Assembly: GCA_013215145.1 (NCBI GenBank)
Contig: JABSRP010000002.1
Span: forward strand, 62,001 to 126,000
Length of the DNA: 64,000 nt
Direction: 5' to 3'
DNA from: Pseudobacteriovorax sp.
Lineage (GTDB): Bacteria; Bdellovibrionota_B; Oligoflexia; Oligoflexales; Oligoflexaceae
The translations under genes were made by a program, and so were the position numbers. The notes beneath the pieces are model-generated. The model saw nothing but the letters and a program-made list of their open reading frames with translations, ran no database searches and was not told the origin of the DNA. Below, piece by piece: positions 25,702 through 34,808 of this stretch (positions are counted from its first letter, which is position 1; every line of letters begins with the position of its first letter).

Positions 25702-27330
25702 TTGAAACTATATAGCCTGACAATGTTGCTAATGATATTTACTAGTCAAAGCTCTTTGGCTATAAACTTGTTTGGCAAAAAAAATCTCTCTCGCTTAGTT
25801 TATGAAAAGCAGATAGAAGACAGATTTTCTGTTAATGAATTGAGAGATCTCGACCAAGTCATCGGCTATCATACGATGGAAGGCTCTTCAGAAACCTTTA
25901 GTTTACTAGTACCATTAAATACTCAGGGAGAGAACGATCGTTATTGGACGATTCGAAAAAGTCCAGAGTACTTTGGTATCGAAGAGTATTTTAAACGCAC
26001 TCAGTTAGTTATCGAGGAAAGTGATCTTTTTGAAGGTGTATCGGCAGGAATTGGGATCGAAGATCGGTACCTACAACGCATCAGAGAGCATATTCGTGAT
26101 ATTGCCCCCATGATTGCCTATCCTATCGATGCCGACAATCTTAGTTATCAAGAGATCAGCGACTTTGTTTCCTATATTTTAAGTCTGCCCGTTGCAAAAG
26201 TCATCGTCCCTGTTGAGTATGCTTTCGACGACTATCAAAGCCAGCTCATTGCGAAAGCAAAAAGTATGTTACCTCAAATGACTTTTAGCGCTTTCCCATA
26301 TCCGGAGACTATGTTCATCGATAACAGAATTCCAAAGACATTGCTTGGTAGAGATTTGCACTCCTATACAGTGAATAACTGGAATCGAAACCGGATTCGT
26401 TTAGCCCAATCATTTTCCCAAGAAACATTTTTCATGCCGTCAGGGCAGGCAAATATTGTCATCAATGTTCCTTACCGTGTCTACAAATCATGGGAGTACG
26501 AGGAAAACGGAGATACTACGGTTCATCAGCTTTTTACTAGATTGCCAGATATATTTTATGCGAAAAGTCAAATCACACTACCCATTGATTTAGCCTTACA
26601 ATGCCGCATCCAACCAGGTGTGGAAGCGCAAAACTACAGCTTAAATCCAGATGCTTTATTGCTTCCCATTGAAGCTCATAAACTACTGCAATGCCTTATT
26701 ACAGCTGATCATGGCAGCTTTTGGCTTAAGGATGGCGTGATAGAATCAGGGTTTTTCCTTGACGATCTAAGCGCCGAGCAAAGCAAACAATTGGCGAGTT
26801 ACATCATAGAAGAATCTGCTGACTTGGTTCGTAGCCAACTAACTCGACGATTAGTCACGGCAAAAGAAAAACTAGTCTTCTGGAAATCCCTTTTAGGCAC
26901 TGAGAGAGAACCGCAATCGCCCTTGTCATGGATGAAAACCCAATGCCGAGACGTATCAGTAGCATGCCAGACTCATTTGACGAATGCTGTCATCGCTGGA
27001 GACAAAGCCTACTGTAGCGAGCTTTCTGTATCGGATGATACTTGCAGTGATGATTGGACATTAATTCAGGATCAACTGCTTCGTGCGCAATATGCTTTCG
27101 AAATCACCAAGACAGAGTTTCGATCACTTCAGAATTTAAACGACGTGGTAGATCTTGAAACTGCTGGAGTTATAGAAACCCATATCCAAATCCCTGTGAT
27201 TGCCTGTGTGGCTGGTAAAAAGGGCCGTGGTCACCGCTATGAAAAAATTCCATGCAACAGTCTTTCCACAGATGTTGGACTGTTTTTTGGACATATAAAT
27301 GATGAAATCAAGAATCCATTTAACGACTAA
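25702..27330 (+). CDS. Exported hypothetical protein A1, paralogue of the 27847 protein in part
   Basis: 542 residues from a TTG; AAGGAAGAGACC precedes. LTMLLMIFTSQSSLAI ends the signal peptide. A middle segment, LSLPVAKVIVPVEYAFDDYQ followed by SQLIAKAKSMLP, aligns by eye with one in the 27847 protein (KTLPVKTINVRASTTYDKFQ, then IFAIRKFKEAYP). A later strand, LPIDLALQCRIQPG, also corresponds to KPVDLKGKLKCSFNAD there. Eight cysteines lie mainly in the second half. No known family. It heads the first module, followed after 17 bases by a small anchored protein. Confidence 0.75.
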   Translation: MKLYSLTMLLMIFTSQSSLAINLFGKKNLSRLVYEKQIEDRFSVNELRDLDQVIGYHTMEGSSETFSLLVPLNTQGENDRYWTIRKSPEYFGIEEYFKRTQLVIEESDLFEGVSAGIGIEDRYLQRIREHIRDIAPMIAYPIDADNLSYQEISDFVSYILSLPVAKVIVPVEYAFDDYQSQLIAKAKSMLPQMTFSAFPYPETMFIDNRIPKTLLGRDLHSYTVNNWNRNRIRLAQSFSQETFFMPSGQANIVINVPYRVYKSWEYEENGDTTVHQLFTRLPDIFYAKSQITLPIDLALQCRIQPGVEAQNYSLNPDALLLPIEAHKLLQCLITADHGSFWLKDGVIESGFFLDDLSAEQSKQLASYIIEESADLVRSQLTRRLVTAKEKLVFWKSLLGTEREPQSPLSWMKTQCRDVSVACQTHLTNAVIAGDKAYCSELSVSDDTCSDDWTLIQDQLLRAQYAFEITKTEFRSLQNLNDVVDLETAGVIETHIQIPVIACVAGKKGRGHRYEKIPCNSLSTDVGLFFGHINDEIKNPFND

Positions 27331-27347
27331 CACTCATGAGGTTTACC

Positions 27348-27806
27348 GTGAAAAAAGTAGTTGGAATATCTTTACTTGTGGCTGTATTGACAACTCTAGT
27401 CTTTTTATCGCTTTCTAACGACGAGGCGGATGTAGCTGAGCTAGAAGTGAAGCCTTCTGGGAAAGAACTTGTTGCCAAAATGCAGAAGACCATCGAAGAG
27501 TTTGATAAACGATTACCCGAAACTAAAAAAACCATTTCTGTTGAAGAAGCCATGAAAAAGCTAAGGCAAATGAAGGAAGAGCGTGTTGCTAAGGCTGTCC
27601 ACAACAAAAAGAAGCCAGCCCAAAAACTGATTCATGACCCGGAAATGGGGGAAGTCATTCAGTTGACCTATGAGGATGGATCTATCGGATACGATCTCAA
27701 TCTACCAAGTATTGATCCGGCAACCGGAACTGTTACGCCCAAACCATTTTCTGCGGGGTCTGATGATTCCGAAGACGATACATATGAAACAACAGAAGAA
27801 ATATAG
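27348..27806 (+). CDS. Small membrane-anchored helical protein, module 1
   Basis: 152 residues from the GTG at 27348, chosen because GAGG sits 7 bases before it; an ATG at 27336 is also in frame but lies on top of that site. KKVVGISLLVAVLTTLVFLS is one membrane segment. A charged, helical stretch follows (KELVAKMQKTIEEFDKRL, VEEAMKKLRQMKEERVAKAV), then a Pro/Asp-rich tail. It sits between two large exported proteins, in the same place as the 31915 protein in the second module. Probably a periplasm-facing scaffold or accessory factor. No family recognised. Confidence 0.75.
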   Translation: MKKVVGISLLVAVLTTLVFLSLSNDEADVAELEVKPSGKELVAKMQKTIEEFDKRLPETKKTISVEEAMKKLRQMKEERVAKAVHNKKKPAQKLIHDPEMGEVIQLTYEDGSIGYDLNLPSIDPATGTVTPKPFSAGSDDSEDDTYETTEEI

Positions 27807-27846
27807 CACTCTTGCTAAAATCTAAACTCAACTTAAGGAGAATTGA

Positions 27847-29796
27847 TTGATTAAACGACTTGCCAAAAAACCTCTGTCTTTGATGTTGCTAGGAGCATTA
27901 TGCCTTAGCGGACAGACTCAAGCTGATGAAAGCCGATATATCTCGGATACAGGTACTCACTTTCAACCAACGTTTTCGACACTAGGTGATCTAGTGATCT
28001 CTCTTCCTGACCCGGTCCTAGAAGCTGACAGGCTTTCAGAGGATATGATCAAGGCCCTTGGCACAGTCAATGTGGTTGTTGATCATAAGGGAAAGAAGAT
28101 TGTTCACTTACCCCCAGTATCTCAGACTATCGAGACAGACCGTACCTTTAACTACTCCAATCATGAAGACGTATGGTTTGCCATTGACCTGATTTCAAAA
28201 TCTCTAAGAAAAGAGATGCTTTTGATACTAGAAAGCCGCGCTAATGTTGAAGCTCTATTGAATCCTGCAGAGAGCGAAGACACTGAAGAGCAAAACCAAG
28301 CCGCGTCTGAGCTGCTTCACCTGAAGCGTATTCAAGCGATCAAAACAGCAGTCAACGATACTAATTTTGACGACGTATTTATTCAAATGGTAAAGCGTGG
28401 CGTTGCCCTAACAGGAATCGGTGGCGTTGAAGTCAACAATTTCAACGATGCCGCTAGCCTCTATGCCCTATTAAAAACACTACCAGTAAAAACCATCAAT
28501 GTACGCGCAAGTACGACTTATGATAAGTTCCAAATCTTTGCGATCAGAAAGTTTAAAGAAGCCTATCCTGGATACACATACGAAAGATTCAAGACACGTC
28601 CTTTCTTTAAATTCAATAAGAAAGGTATTTTGTCAACGGCTCTAGACCAAGGTAACGAAGATAACAGAAGCGCCAGAAACCGCTTTTTACTTGGTCTAAC
28701 CGCAAGATCACAATTTGCTGGTGACCTTTCTACGCTAGAAGTCTCCTCAAATGGGACAAACCTAAGCCTTCCCGTCAAGTATGACTATGCTAATGGTGTT
28801 GGCGATCACTACGAGATGGATCAGAAATCTAACGAAGTCGTATATGACCTTCCTGGATCATGGACGCAGGAAATTCCCATGTCCAAACCAGTTGACCTAA
28901 AAGGTAAGTTAAAGTGCTCATTCAATGCCGACGTGGTTTACAAAAAGACCATCAGTCTTAAAAAAGATACAAGCTATGCTATCTTTGACAATAGCCGACC
29001 TTACGCTGATGAAGAGTCGACTCCTATCGCATCTTGCGAGCTTTTTGACGAGGCCGGTGTTCAGTTAACTAACCAAGGTATCTTGAACAGAAGCGCACTT
29101 CCTTCATGGGTTTCCGAAGCTAATTTTAGCCAAATTTCTGCAATCATTAGCTCTGCGACACAAAAGTTCATGGATCGTAATCTCGACAAATACGAAGCAT
29201 CCATCGATCTTAAGAATCAAATGATCGCCGAAGCGACTCGTAGAGGCGAAGAGTTTGCGGCTAGCCCGATTCCTACCACTAAAGTTAGGAAGTGGAATAC
29301 CGTACGCATGACTCAATGTCGCAACCAAATCGTTGGTCGCCAGTGTAAGACTAAAAAGAAAAAAGTCGCTGGATTCACATATAAAAAGAAGAGGAGTTGC
29401 TGGGATGTTTGGGATAATGTTTGTACTCCCTACTGGCACACTTACTCCTATCTAGAGACGAAAAAACTTGATTCTTACCATGTTGATCGGATTGATTACG
29501 AACGTACGATTCAGGAAACAAGCGAAATTAATCTGGATATCAATAACTTGGAAGATGTATCTTACCAAATTGATAACTCGAGTTCTCTATGTATCATTGA
29601 GAAGGTTGCTACCGACGGTAACAGCAGCAAAAAGCAAGCTTGTACTCCTTTCGACCGTGTTATGGCTCAGGTTGTATCAACCACCGATGCACCTACACCA
29701 ACCACTCAAGTTGGAACTGACGATGATCCAGCTCCTGCATGTGATCCGTATGAAGATGCCAATTGCGAAATCGATACCACTATCGATCCATTTTAA
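27847..29796 (+). CDS. Large exported hypothetical protein B1
   Basis: 649 residues from a TTG with AAGGAGAATTGA in front. KPLSLMLLGALCLSGQTQAD is the signal peptide. The N-terminal part (about residues 30-290) contains the segment shared with the 25702 protein; the middle has strand-rich patterns (NLSLPVKYDYANGVGD, KPVDLKGKLKCSFNADVVYK) and the end a Lys- and Trp-rich, cysteine-paired segment (QCRNQIVGRQCKTKKKKV, RSCWDVWDNVCTPYWHTYSY) and a Thr/Pro/Asp tail with CDPYEDANCEIDTT. Codon use is biased to frequent codons more than in the flanking genes, hinting at high expression. No family recognised. Confidence 0.75.
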   Translation: MIKRLAKKPLSLMLLGALCLSGQTQADESRYISDTGTHFQPTFSTLGDLVISLPDPVLEADRLSEDMIKALGTVNVVVDHKGKKIVHLPPVSQTIETDRTFNYSNHEDVWFAIDLISKSLRKEMLLILESRANVEALLNPAESEDTEEQNQAASELLHLKRIQAIKTAVNDTNFDDVFIQMVKRGVALTGIGGVEVNNFNDAASLYALLKTLPVKTINVRASTTYDKFQIFAIRKFKEAYPGYTYERFKTRPFFKFNKKGILSTALDQGNEDNRSARNRFLLGLTARSQFAGDLSTLEVSSNGTNLSLPVKYDYANGVGDHYEMDQKSNEVVYDLPGSWTQEIPMSKPVDLKGKLKCSFNADVVYKKTISLKKDTSYAIFDNSRPYADEESTPIASCELFDEAGVQLTNQGILNRSALPSWVSEANFSQISAIISSATQKFMDRNLDKYEASIDLKNQMIAEATRRGEEFAASPIPTTKVRKWNTVRMTQCRNQIVGRQCKTKKKKVAGFTYKKKRSCWDVWDNVCTPYWHTYSYLETKKLDSYHVDRIDYERTIQETSEINLDINNLEDVSYQIDNSSSLCIIEKVATDGNSSKKQACTPFDRVMAQVVSTTDAPTPTTQVGTDDDPAPACDPYEDANCEIDTTIDPF

Positions 29797-29811
29797 TCCA
29801 TTCTGAATCGG

Positions 29812-29849
29812 AGGGGGTAGCTTGCTACCCTCTTTCATCAGGTTTTTTT
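29812..29849 (+). terminator. Possible leaky terminator inside the locus
   Basis: A short stem around GGGTAG/CTACCC with a 4-base loop and weaker outer pairs, then T-rich sequence ending in a run of seven T at 29843-29849. It lies between the first and second module, 15 bases before the next start, and may reduce read-through. Confidence 0.45.
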
Positions 29850-29864
29850 AGAGTAGAGGAATTC

Positions 29865-31271
29865 ATGTATAGAACGTTTGTAAAATCGGTACTGCTGTGC
29901 TCAGCAGTATTAGTATGTCCTAAAGGATATAGTGGTACAGTAAGCATTAAGGTGCAGGAGAACAGCGAACAGTCTAATGAGCTGATCAAACGATCAAGCA
30001 TACGGCTGGAAGCAACGAGGTTTTTATCTGAGGACTCTGCTGCAAAAAGACTTGATTACTATAGAGACTTGGTAGCTACGGGGCTGTCTGATTCTGGCGA
30101 GATCGACAGGATTGATACCAATAGCCCTTTAATCTCGTTAATAGATTTTAATCAAAATCGAAGGCAGACGGAGACCAGTGTGACCCGTCAAATTCCTTCG
30201 ATAAAAGCCTACGAAGCGATCATGGGTTTGGCCTTACGCCAATTCAATCGAGAGTCCAATCGTTCAGTGGAGCAGCGCTTCACCAGCTATGATCGCTATC
30301 TGCGATTTTTGGATCCTCAGGCCAAACACAAAATCGATTTAATCACAGACTGCATTGTGTTAGAGGCTAGCTCCGATAGCCTTCCTGCATTTATTAAAGG
30401 TTATATAGAGAAAAACTACCAAGAAACGACGCATACAGCAAATTTGGATTACGAAAAGAATACGAGATTAGTCGAGCATGAAGAGCTTGATGACGATATT
30501 TTTGAAGAGTTAATCCTAACGGATAGCCGCTATTTAGGTCTGAACCTAATTAGTAAACGATACTGCGATCCTCACTGGGTTAGGAACGTGACAGATTTTA
30601 CTGCTTTTGACTGGGCAGAGCAACTTGCGGCTCAGGGTTGGATCGATGCGGAGCTACTTGAAAGTGATTTTTATAACCCCTTTTCCAAAGACATCAGGGA
30701 CCAGTGCCATATCTACTTTATCGAGTCTTTTGTGAATCAAATAGATAAGATTTTTTCCGATTTTTTCCAGATTGATTCGCAATCTGTAAGGCGTAACCCT
30801 TTTGCTCAGAGCTTGTATGTGGCAAGTACCATTAGCAATACGACTGAACTATCGGATGAAGACCTCACTCAAAAGCTAGCCCAAGTCTTGAAGAATTCGG
30901 TATTTTTGCCAGAGATGACTCGCGTTCCTTCCGCTTCAGATTTGAACCTAGAAGGGTTTCATACTGATGGACAGATTCTGCAGGGTGAGTATCTTCTTGC
31001 CAAATTGCTGTCTCCTCCAGCTCATGAATCTCCTTTTTGGGCGGCACTTTTCGCAATGCAAGATGAGCACTTGGAGCTTGCAGAATCAGTTTATAATGCG
31101 TTGAAGACTCATTTTGTTAAGGGCTGTGAAGACGTAGTTGATTATCGCTGTGTGCGTAAAAATCTTACAGGATTTTCGAGGCTATTCGATAGCATATCAA
31201 TAGAACTACCTAACCAAGCACCTATGACAGGTGTCGGCATGATGATCGAAAGACAAAGCGAAAGCGAGTAG
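29865..31271 (+). CDS. Exported hypothetical protein A2
   Basis: 468 residues from the ATG at 29865 (AGAGGAATTC before it); the frame stays open to 29763. FVKSVLLCSAVLVCPKGYSG is the signal peptide. The mature part is mostly alpha-helical by pattern (SRYLGLNLISKRYCDPHWV, WAEQLAAQGWIDAELLESD, LTQKLAQVLKNSVFLPEMT) and contains six cysteines. No family recognised. It holds the first position of module 2 as the 25702 protein does of module 1, but I could not see sequence similarity. Confidence 0.75.
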   Translation: MYRTFVKSVLLCSAVLVCPKGYSGTVSIKVQENSEQSNELIKRSSIRLEATRFLSEDSAAKRLDYYRDLVATGLSDSGEIDRIDTNSPLISLIDFNQNRRQTETSVTRQIPSIKAYEAIMGLALRQFNRESNRSVEQRFTSYDRYLRFLDPQAKHKIDLITDCIVLEASSDSLPAFIKGYIEKNYQETTHTANLDYEKNTRLVEHEELDDDIFEELILTDSRYLGLNLISKRYCDPHWVRNVTDFTAFDWAEQLAAQGWIDAELLESDFYNPFSKDIRDQCHIYFIESFVNQIDKIFSDFFQIDSQSVRRNPFAQSLYVASTISNTTELSDEDLTQKLAQVLKNSVFLPEMTRVPSASDLNLEGFHTDGQILQGEYLLAKLLSPPAHESPFWAALFAMQDEHLELAESVYNALKTHFVKGCEDVVDYRCVRKNLTGFSRLFDSISIELPNQAPMTGVGMMIERQSESE

Positions 31272-31276
31272 GACCT

Positions 31277-31918
31277 ATGCTAATGACTATAAAGAACTGG
31301 TTACAGTGTCTGATCTTGGCTGCGATATCTGCCATGACTCTAGTGTTATCAGGGGACTCACTAGCGGATGTCCTTGATCAAAGAGAGCGAACCATTCGCC
31401 AGGCAGCCCTGCGTTTGTCCTTGGCCGAAAGACGATCTTGTATATTACAGTCGTCTCTTGGATTTAACAACGGCCGCACTTCCTATCTGTGGAATATTCC
31501 TAACTGCAATGAATACTATTACCTTTCTGATGGAACGGTTGGGATATTTCGCAACATCAAAATGTGGACAAGTGATGAAACCGATTTTTTCACCTCCTGC
31601 TATAACTCAGGCTGGCTAACTGGTTTTCTCGAAAGGCATCAAGAACGCTGGCAGCCATGCCTTGAGCAGCTTAACGAAGAGCGAAAAGTCGCATTAGAAA
31701 AGAAAAAAGAGGATTGCCGTAAGCTAGTCGCAGACAAAAGCAGTCTTGCCGATGTCTTTGCTATGGATGACGAAACGCTCGATGTCTCCAAATTACATTC
31801 ATCATATCTGGGACTCGAAACCACCGCCGAAGAATGGGATCTGATCTTGACGTTTGAAAGCGAGAGTACTTATCAATCGATACCATGCTTCGCCGCATTA
31901 TTAGGAGAAAAACCATGA
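31277..31918 (+). CDS. Exported cysteine-containing hypothetical protein
   Basis: 213 residues; AGGAC lies just upstream of the ATG, with another ATG two codons in. LILAAISAMTLVLSGDSLAD is the signal peptide. Segments include RRSCILQSSLGFNNGRTSYL, IPNCNEYYYLSDGTVGIF and a helical, charged stretch (EERKVALEKKKEDCRKLVAD). Six cysteines in the mature part suggest disulfides. It starts five bases after the previous stop and overlaps the next gene by four bases (ATGA). Confidence 0.75.
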   Translation: MLMTIKNWLQCLILAAISAMTLVLSGDSLADVLDQRERTIRQAALRLSLAERRSCILQSSLGFNNGRTSYLWNIPNCNEYYYLSDGTVGIFRNIKMWTSDETDFFTSCYNSGWLTGFLERHQERWQPCLEQLNEERKVALEKKKEDCRKLVADKSSLADVFAMDDETLDVSKLHSSYLGLETTAEEWDLILTFESESTYQSIPCFAALLGEKP

Positions 31919-32394
31919 AACGTGCAAATATAGCTATGACAGCTTTTGCCCTCTCTTCCTGCTTATTTCTGAGCTGGTACCTTTGGTCTGATTCTAAGAC
32001 AGAGATTCTGCCAGAATCTATATCTAAGACAGAAGTGAAGCCAAAGATAGAAGAGATAAATACTCCTGAAACTTATGTTGCCCAGCCAAATAGTGATCAG
32101 GCAAAAGCCGAGATACTTCAGAAGAAACAAGAATTTCACCAAAAAAAAGGTGCTGTCATCGATCGTATCCAAGCTGTCAGATCTGCTCACGGAAATCAAT
32201 TACTAGATATTTCAGAGCGTCGGCAAGCCTTGATCTCAAAACTCAGTGAGAGCGAACGCCTAAACCTTTCTGGAGACAATCGACTCGCCATTGAGTTGAT
32301 CAATGAAGAGGAAGCATTACTTATCGAAGAATACCGCAAAACACTATCTGTGTTATTGGCAGAATTTAATCATATTAAGGAGAACAATCAATGA
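31915..32394 (+). CDS. Small membrane-anchored helical protein, module 2
   Basis: 159 residues from the ATG at 31915 (TTAGGAGAAAAACC before it), overlapping the previous stop as ATGA. NIAMTAFALSSCLFLSWYLW is a membrane segment. The rest is strongly helical and charged, with coiled-coil character (AKAEILQKKQEFHQKKGAVI, ISERRQALISKLSESERL, INEEEALLIEEYRKTL). Size, topology and position match the 27348 protein. It also overlaps the next gene by four bases, so its amount is probably tied to both neighbours. Confidence 0.75.
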   Translation: MKRANIAMTAFALSSCLFLSWYLWSDSKTEILPESISKTEVKPKIEEINTPETYVAQPNSDQAKAEILQKKQEFHQKKGAVIDRIQAVRSAHGNQLLDISERRQALISKLSESERLNLSGDNRLAIELINEEEALLIEEYRKTLSVLLAEFNHIKENNQ

Positions 32395-33821
32395 AACATG
32401 TATTATGGAAAGCACTTTGTGCTGCTGGCCTAGTAGGTGCAAGCCTTAGCGGACAGGCTGCGGAATTGGAGCTACCAATTGTCTATGGCGACTCGCCATA
32501 TAGCTACGATAGCCTGGGTAAGAAAGTATTTGTCGGTGGTAAGCCAACAGTCATTAATGACGAGTTGACGCTAAAGGCAAGTAGAACTCTATTTTTGGTT
32601 CCAACTCAGGGAAAATTAGTTGATGCTGGACGTAAAACATACGAGTCTGCAAACTGTTCTGTCGTTCAAGATCAGTATGCCATCGAAGATTTAGCTTCTG
32701 AAGCCATCCGATCCTATGCAGAGGTTCTGAATGAAGATGCAGCATTTGTCGCTGAGTTAAGTGCTGAGCGAAGAACCGAACAACGCCGATGCTTAGAGGC
32801 TATCCGGTCTCGTGCCTCCGATAGACGTGAGGTTTGTGAATACAAATCGGAGTTAGCTACGGCGATTTCGGAGATCCAAGAGTCCATGTCCTTCAACCGT
32901 GATAAGATCGATGCTTACTACGACGAAGCCAATGACAATCTGCGCGCATTTAGTGAAGAGCCTGGTGGAACACTTACTGCGGTCGCTAGTATCTACGGAA
33001 GTGGCGAGCTCGCTGAGCTTAAAGAGGCCAACCGCTCCTTCAATGTCAAGCTAGTTGATATCAAAGACATCCACTTTAACCTCGATCTCGATCAAGATGA
33101 TTACCGAAAGTTTAATCGTCAGGCGATCCTAGGATACTCTCTTGCTGGAACTCCTGTTTCCGCAGATGATCCAAGAAGTCAGACAGTGGTCACGACTCTT
33201 AAGAATGCCGGAACAGCGTCCATGCTTTTCTCCTTGTCTCGTGTGGGTGCCTGCCAGTCGACTGGCTTTGAGCGTGCCGCAACCATTACCTATTCTTACA
33301 ATGCTTATGGGTTTATCAAAGGTAGAGCTGAATGGAACAAATGGCAGTCGTATAAAAAAATCGAATCTACTACAAAAAAAGGTGGATTTTTCACGACAAA
33401 AACCGTTCACAAGTTACATGAGGACATGAAGGGTGAGACGGGGTTCAAATTCTATGCTTATAGCACAGAAGCGGATGATTTAGATGAGATGAAAGAGAAG
33501 CTGCGTGCCGAGCTTTTGACCCAAATGCTGAAGGACTGGGCTGAAGTAAAGCAACTCAATAGCAACCCTAATTATGTGGCTACGCTTCCTAACCCACCAG
33601 CAAACGGTGCTGATGTTACGGGAGATGCCTTGTTGAAGTGCCCTCATGTCTACTGCCAAGTTGGTGGCTATGCATTGAAAAGCCTAAGCGCCATTTTTGG
33701 ACGTGCTGTCACAGAGCAAGAGGTGAAGCGAGACTGGGATCAAACCACCTCTGTCGAATTCTCGAACACCAAGACTCTTAAGCGTGATGATTCAGCGTCG
33801 TTGATCATTGAGTGGGAATAA
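32391..33821 (+). CDS. Large exported hypothetical protein B2, last gene of the locus
   Basis: 476 residues, start ATG overlapping the previous stop (AAGGAGAACA upstream). LCAAGLVGASLSGQAAE is the signal peptide, notably like that of the 27847 protein (both end LSGQ-x-A). The mature part has a helical, Cys/Arg/Glu-rich segment (residues 85-165), strand-rich middle (ATITYSYNAYGFIKGRAEW, TTKKGGFFTTKTVHKL) and a tail CPHVYCQVGGYALKSLS. No family recognised. Probably secreted or outer-membrane bound. Confidence 0.75.
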   Translation: MKHVLWKALCAAGLVGASLSGQAAELELPIVYGDSPYSYDSLGKKVFVGGKPTVINDELTLKASRTLFLVPTQGKLVDAGRKTYESANCSVVQDQYAIEDLASEAIRSYAEVLNEDAAFVAELSAERRTEQRRCLEAIRSRASDRREVCEYKSELATAISEIQESMSFNRDKIDAYYDEANDNLRAFSEEPGGTLTAVASIYGSGELAELKEANRSFNVKLVDIKDIHFNLDLDQDDYRKFNRQAILGYSLAGTPVSADDPRSQTVVTTLKNAGTASMLFSLSRVGACQSTGFERAATITYSYNAYGFIKGRAEWNKWQSYKKIESTTKKGGFFTTKTVHKLHEDMKGETGFKFYAYSTEADDLDEMKEKLRAELLTQMLKDWAEVKQLNSNPNYVATLPNPPANGADVTGDALLKCPHVYCQVGGYALKSLSAIFGRAVTEQEVKRDWDQTTSVEFSNTKTLKRDDSASLIIEWE

Positions 33822-33866
33822 TCGTCCAAAGTCTCAATAAGAATTTAACTTCTATTGGTGAATAAC

Positions 33867-33900
33867 AAAAAAAGCCACCCTATCTCGATGGGGTGGCTCT
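33867..33900 (-). terminator. Intrinsic terminator of the metzincin-like gene (possibly two-way)
   Basis: Stem AGCCACCC/GGGTGGCT with a 10-base loop; on the minus strand it is followed by seven T. It also lies 50 bases past the end of the plus-strand locus and may stop it too, though without a T-run on that side. Confidence 0.88.
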
Positions 33901-33923
33901 AAGCGTGTTTAGAAGGGTATGTT

Positions 33924-34520
33924 TTAAGGCTGAGTGAAAAACTCTCTTGCCTTAGTAAAGTAATCTTCATAGTCGAGATCATCTCTTGATTGCTGAGAGA
34001 TTTTTGAGTACATGACGCTTCTAGGATTGCCATCGTGATCCATCTGAAGACCATGTCCCACTTCGTGGCAAAAAAGATGATAGAGGTGACGCCACTCGAC
34101 AGAGCCTTTATCGAAACGCCCCCTAGTTTTACGCTTAAAGTTTTCCAAATCGAAAATCATATGCATAGAATATTGGATAACAGTTTTCCGTTCAGACATG
34201 GCTGCTTCGAAAGCATCGCCATTGGTTTTCTTAAGTGTCGACCAGCGAGCGTGACCAAGACGGTGCTCAGTGGCAAGCATGTTGCGTTGAAACCTGATGG
34301 AAGAGTTTGCTTGCTCTTCAGTGTCAACAAGATTAAGAACCTGGCCATTGACATCAGAGTTGTATTGATCAATCAGTTGTGAAAGGGTCTCTTTCACCTC
34401 TGGATCATTGGTTTCTGCGTAGATATTAAACTCGCGAACATGAACGATAGATTCCTTACCACAGGAAATCATAATCAAAGAAAGAACAACGAAAATCCAT
34501 AAACTTCTAACCAACAACAT
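33924..34520 (-). CDS. Metzincin-like zinc metalloprotease lipoprotein
   Basis: 198 residues from the ATG at 34520 (GAGG before it); the frame is open to 34547. SLWIFVVLSLIMISCGKES is a lipoprotein signal with Cys-20 or nearby. The zinc site is HEVGHGLQMDH, which is the HExxHxxxxxH of metzincins, followed by a Met-turn SVMY. The usual glycine of HExxHxxGxxH is a glutamine. Length is near the archaemetzincin/minimal matrixin range. It is anchored to a membrane and lies convergent to the exported-protein locus, with a terminator between. Confidence 0.82.
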   Translation of the reverse strand: MLLVRSLWIFVVLSLIMISCGKESIVHVREFNIYAETNDPEVKETLSQLIDQYNSDVNGQVLNLVDTEEQANSSIRFQRNMLATEHRLGHARWSTLKKTNGDAFEAAMSERKTVIQYSMHMIFDLENFKRKTRGRFDKGSVEWRHLYHLFCHEVGHGLQMDHDGNPRSVMYSKISQQSRDDLDYEDYFTKAREFFTQP

Positions 34521-34808
34521 CTTCAGCCTCGAACAGTATAAGAACAATCAACTTTGGAAAAAGAGGTCCCCAGCTACACTTTATATTTCAGTGGGACATT
34601 TCACTTATTGCAAAGCCCTTGCCAAATGTAACATTCTGTTATTACGGCTTATGGCTCGGGGCAAAAGTGTAGAGAATTTTTGACACTGTAAAATGCCAGT
34701 AAACACCGAGGCTGGTCCGTCGGATTGCTAAGCCACTGTTTTCAGTAGCCCTGAGGCCTAATTGTTGTATGATTGGAGCTGTTTTGTGTAGGCTCTTTTT
34801 GGTGGAAC

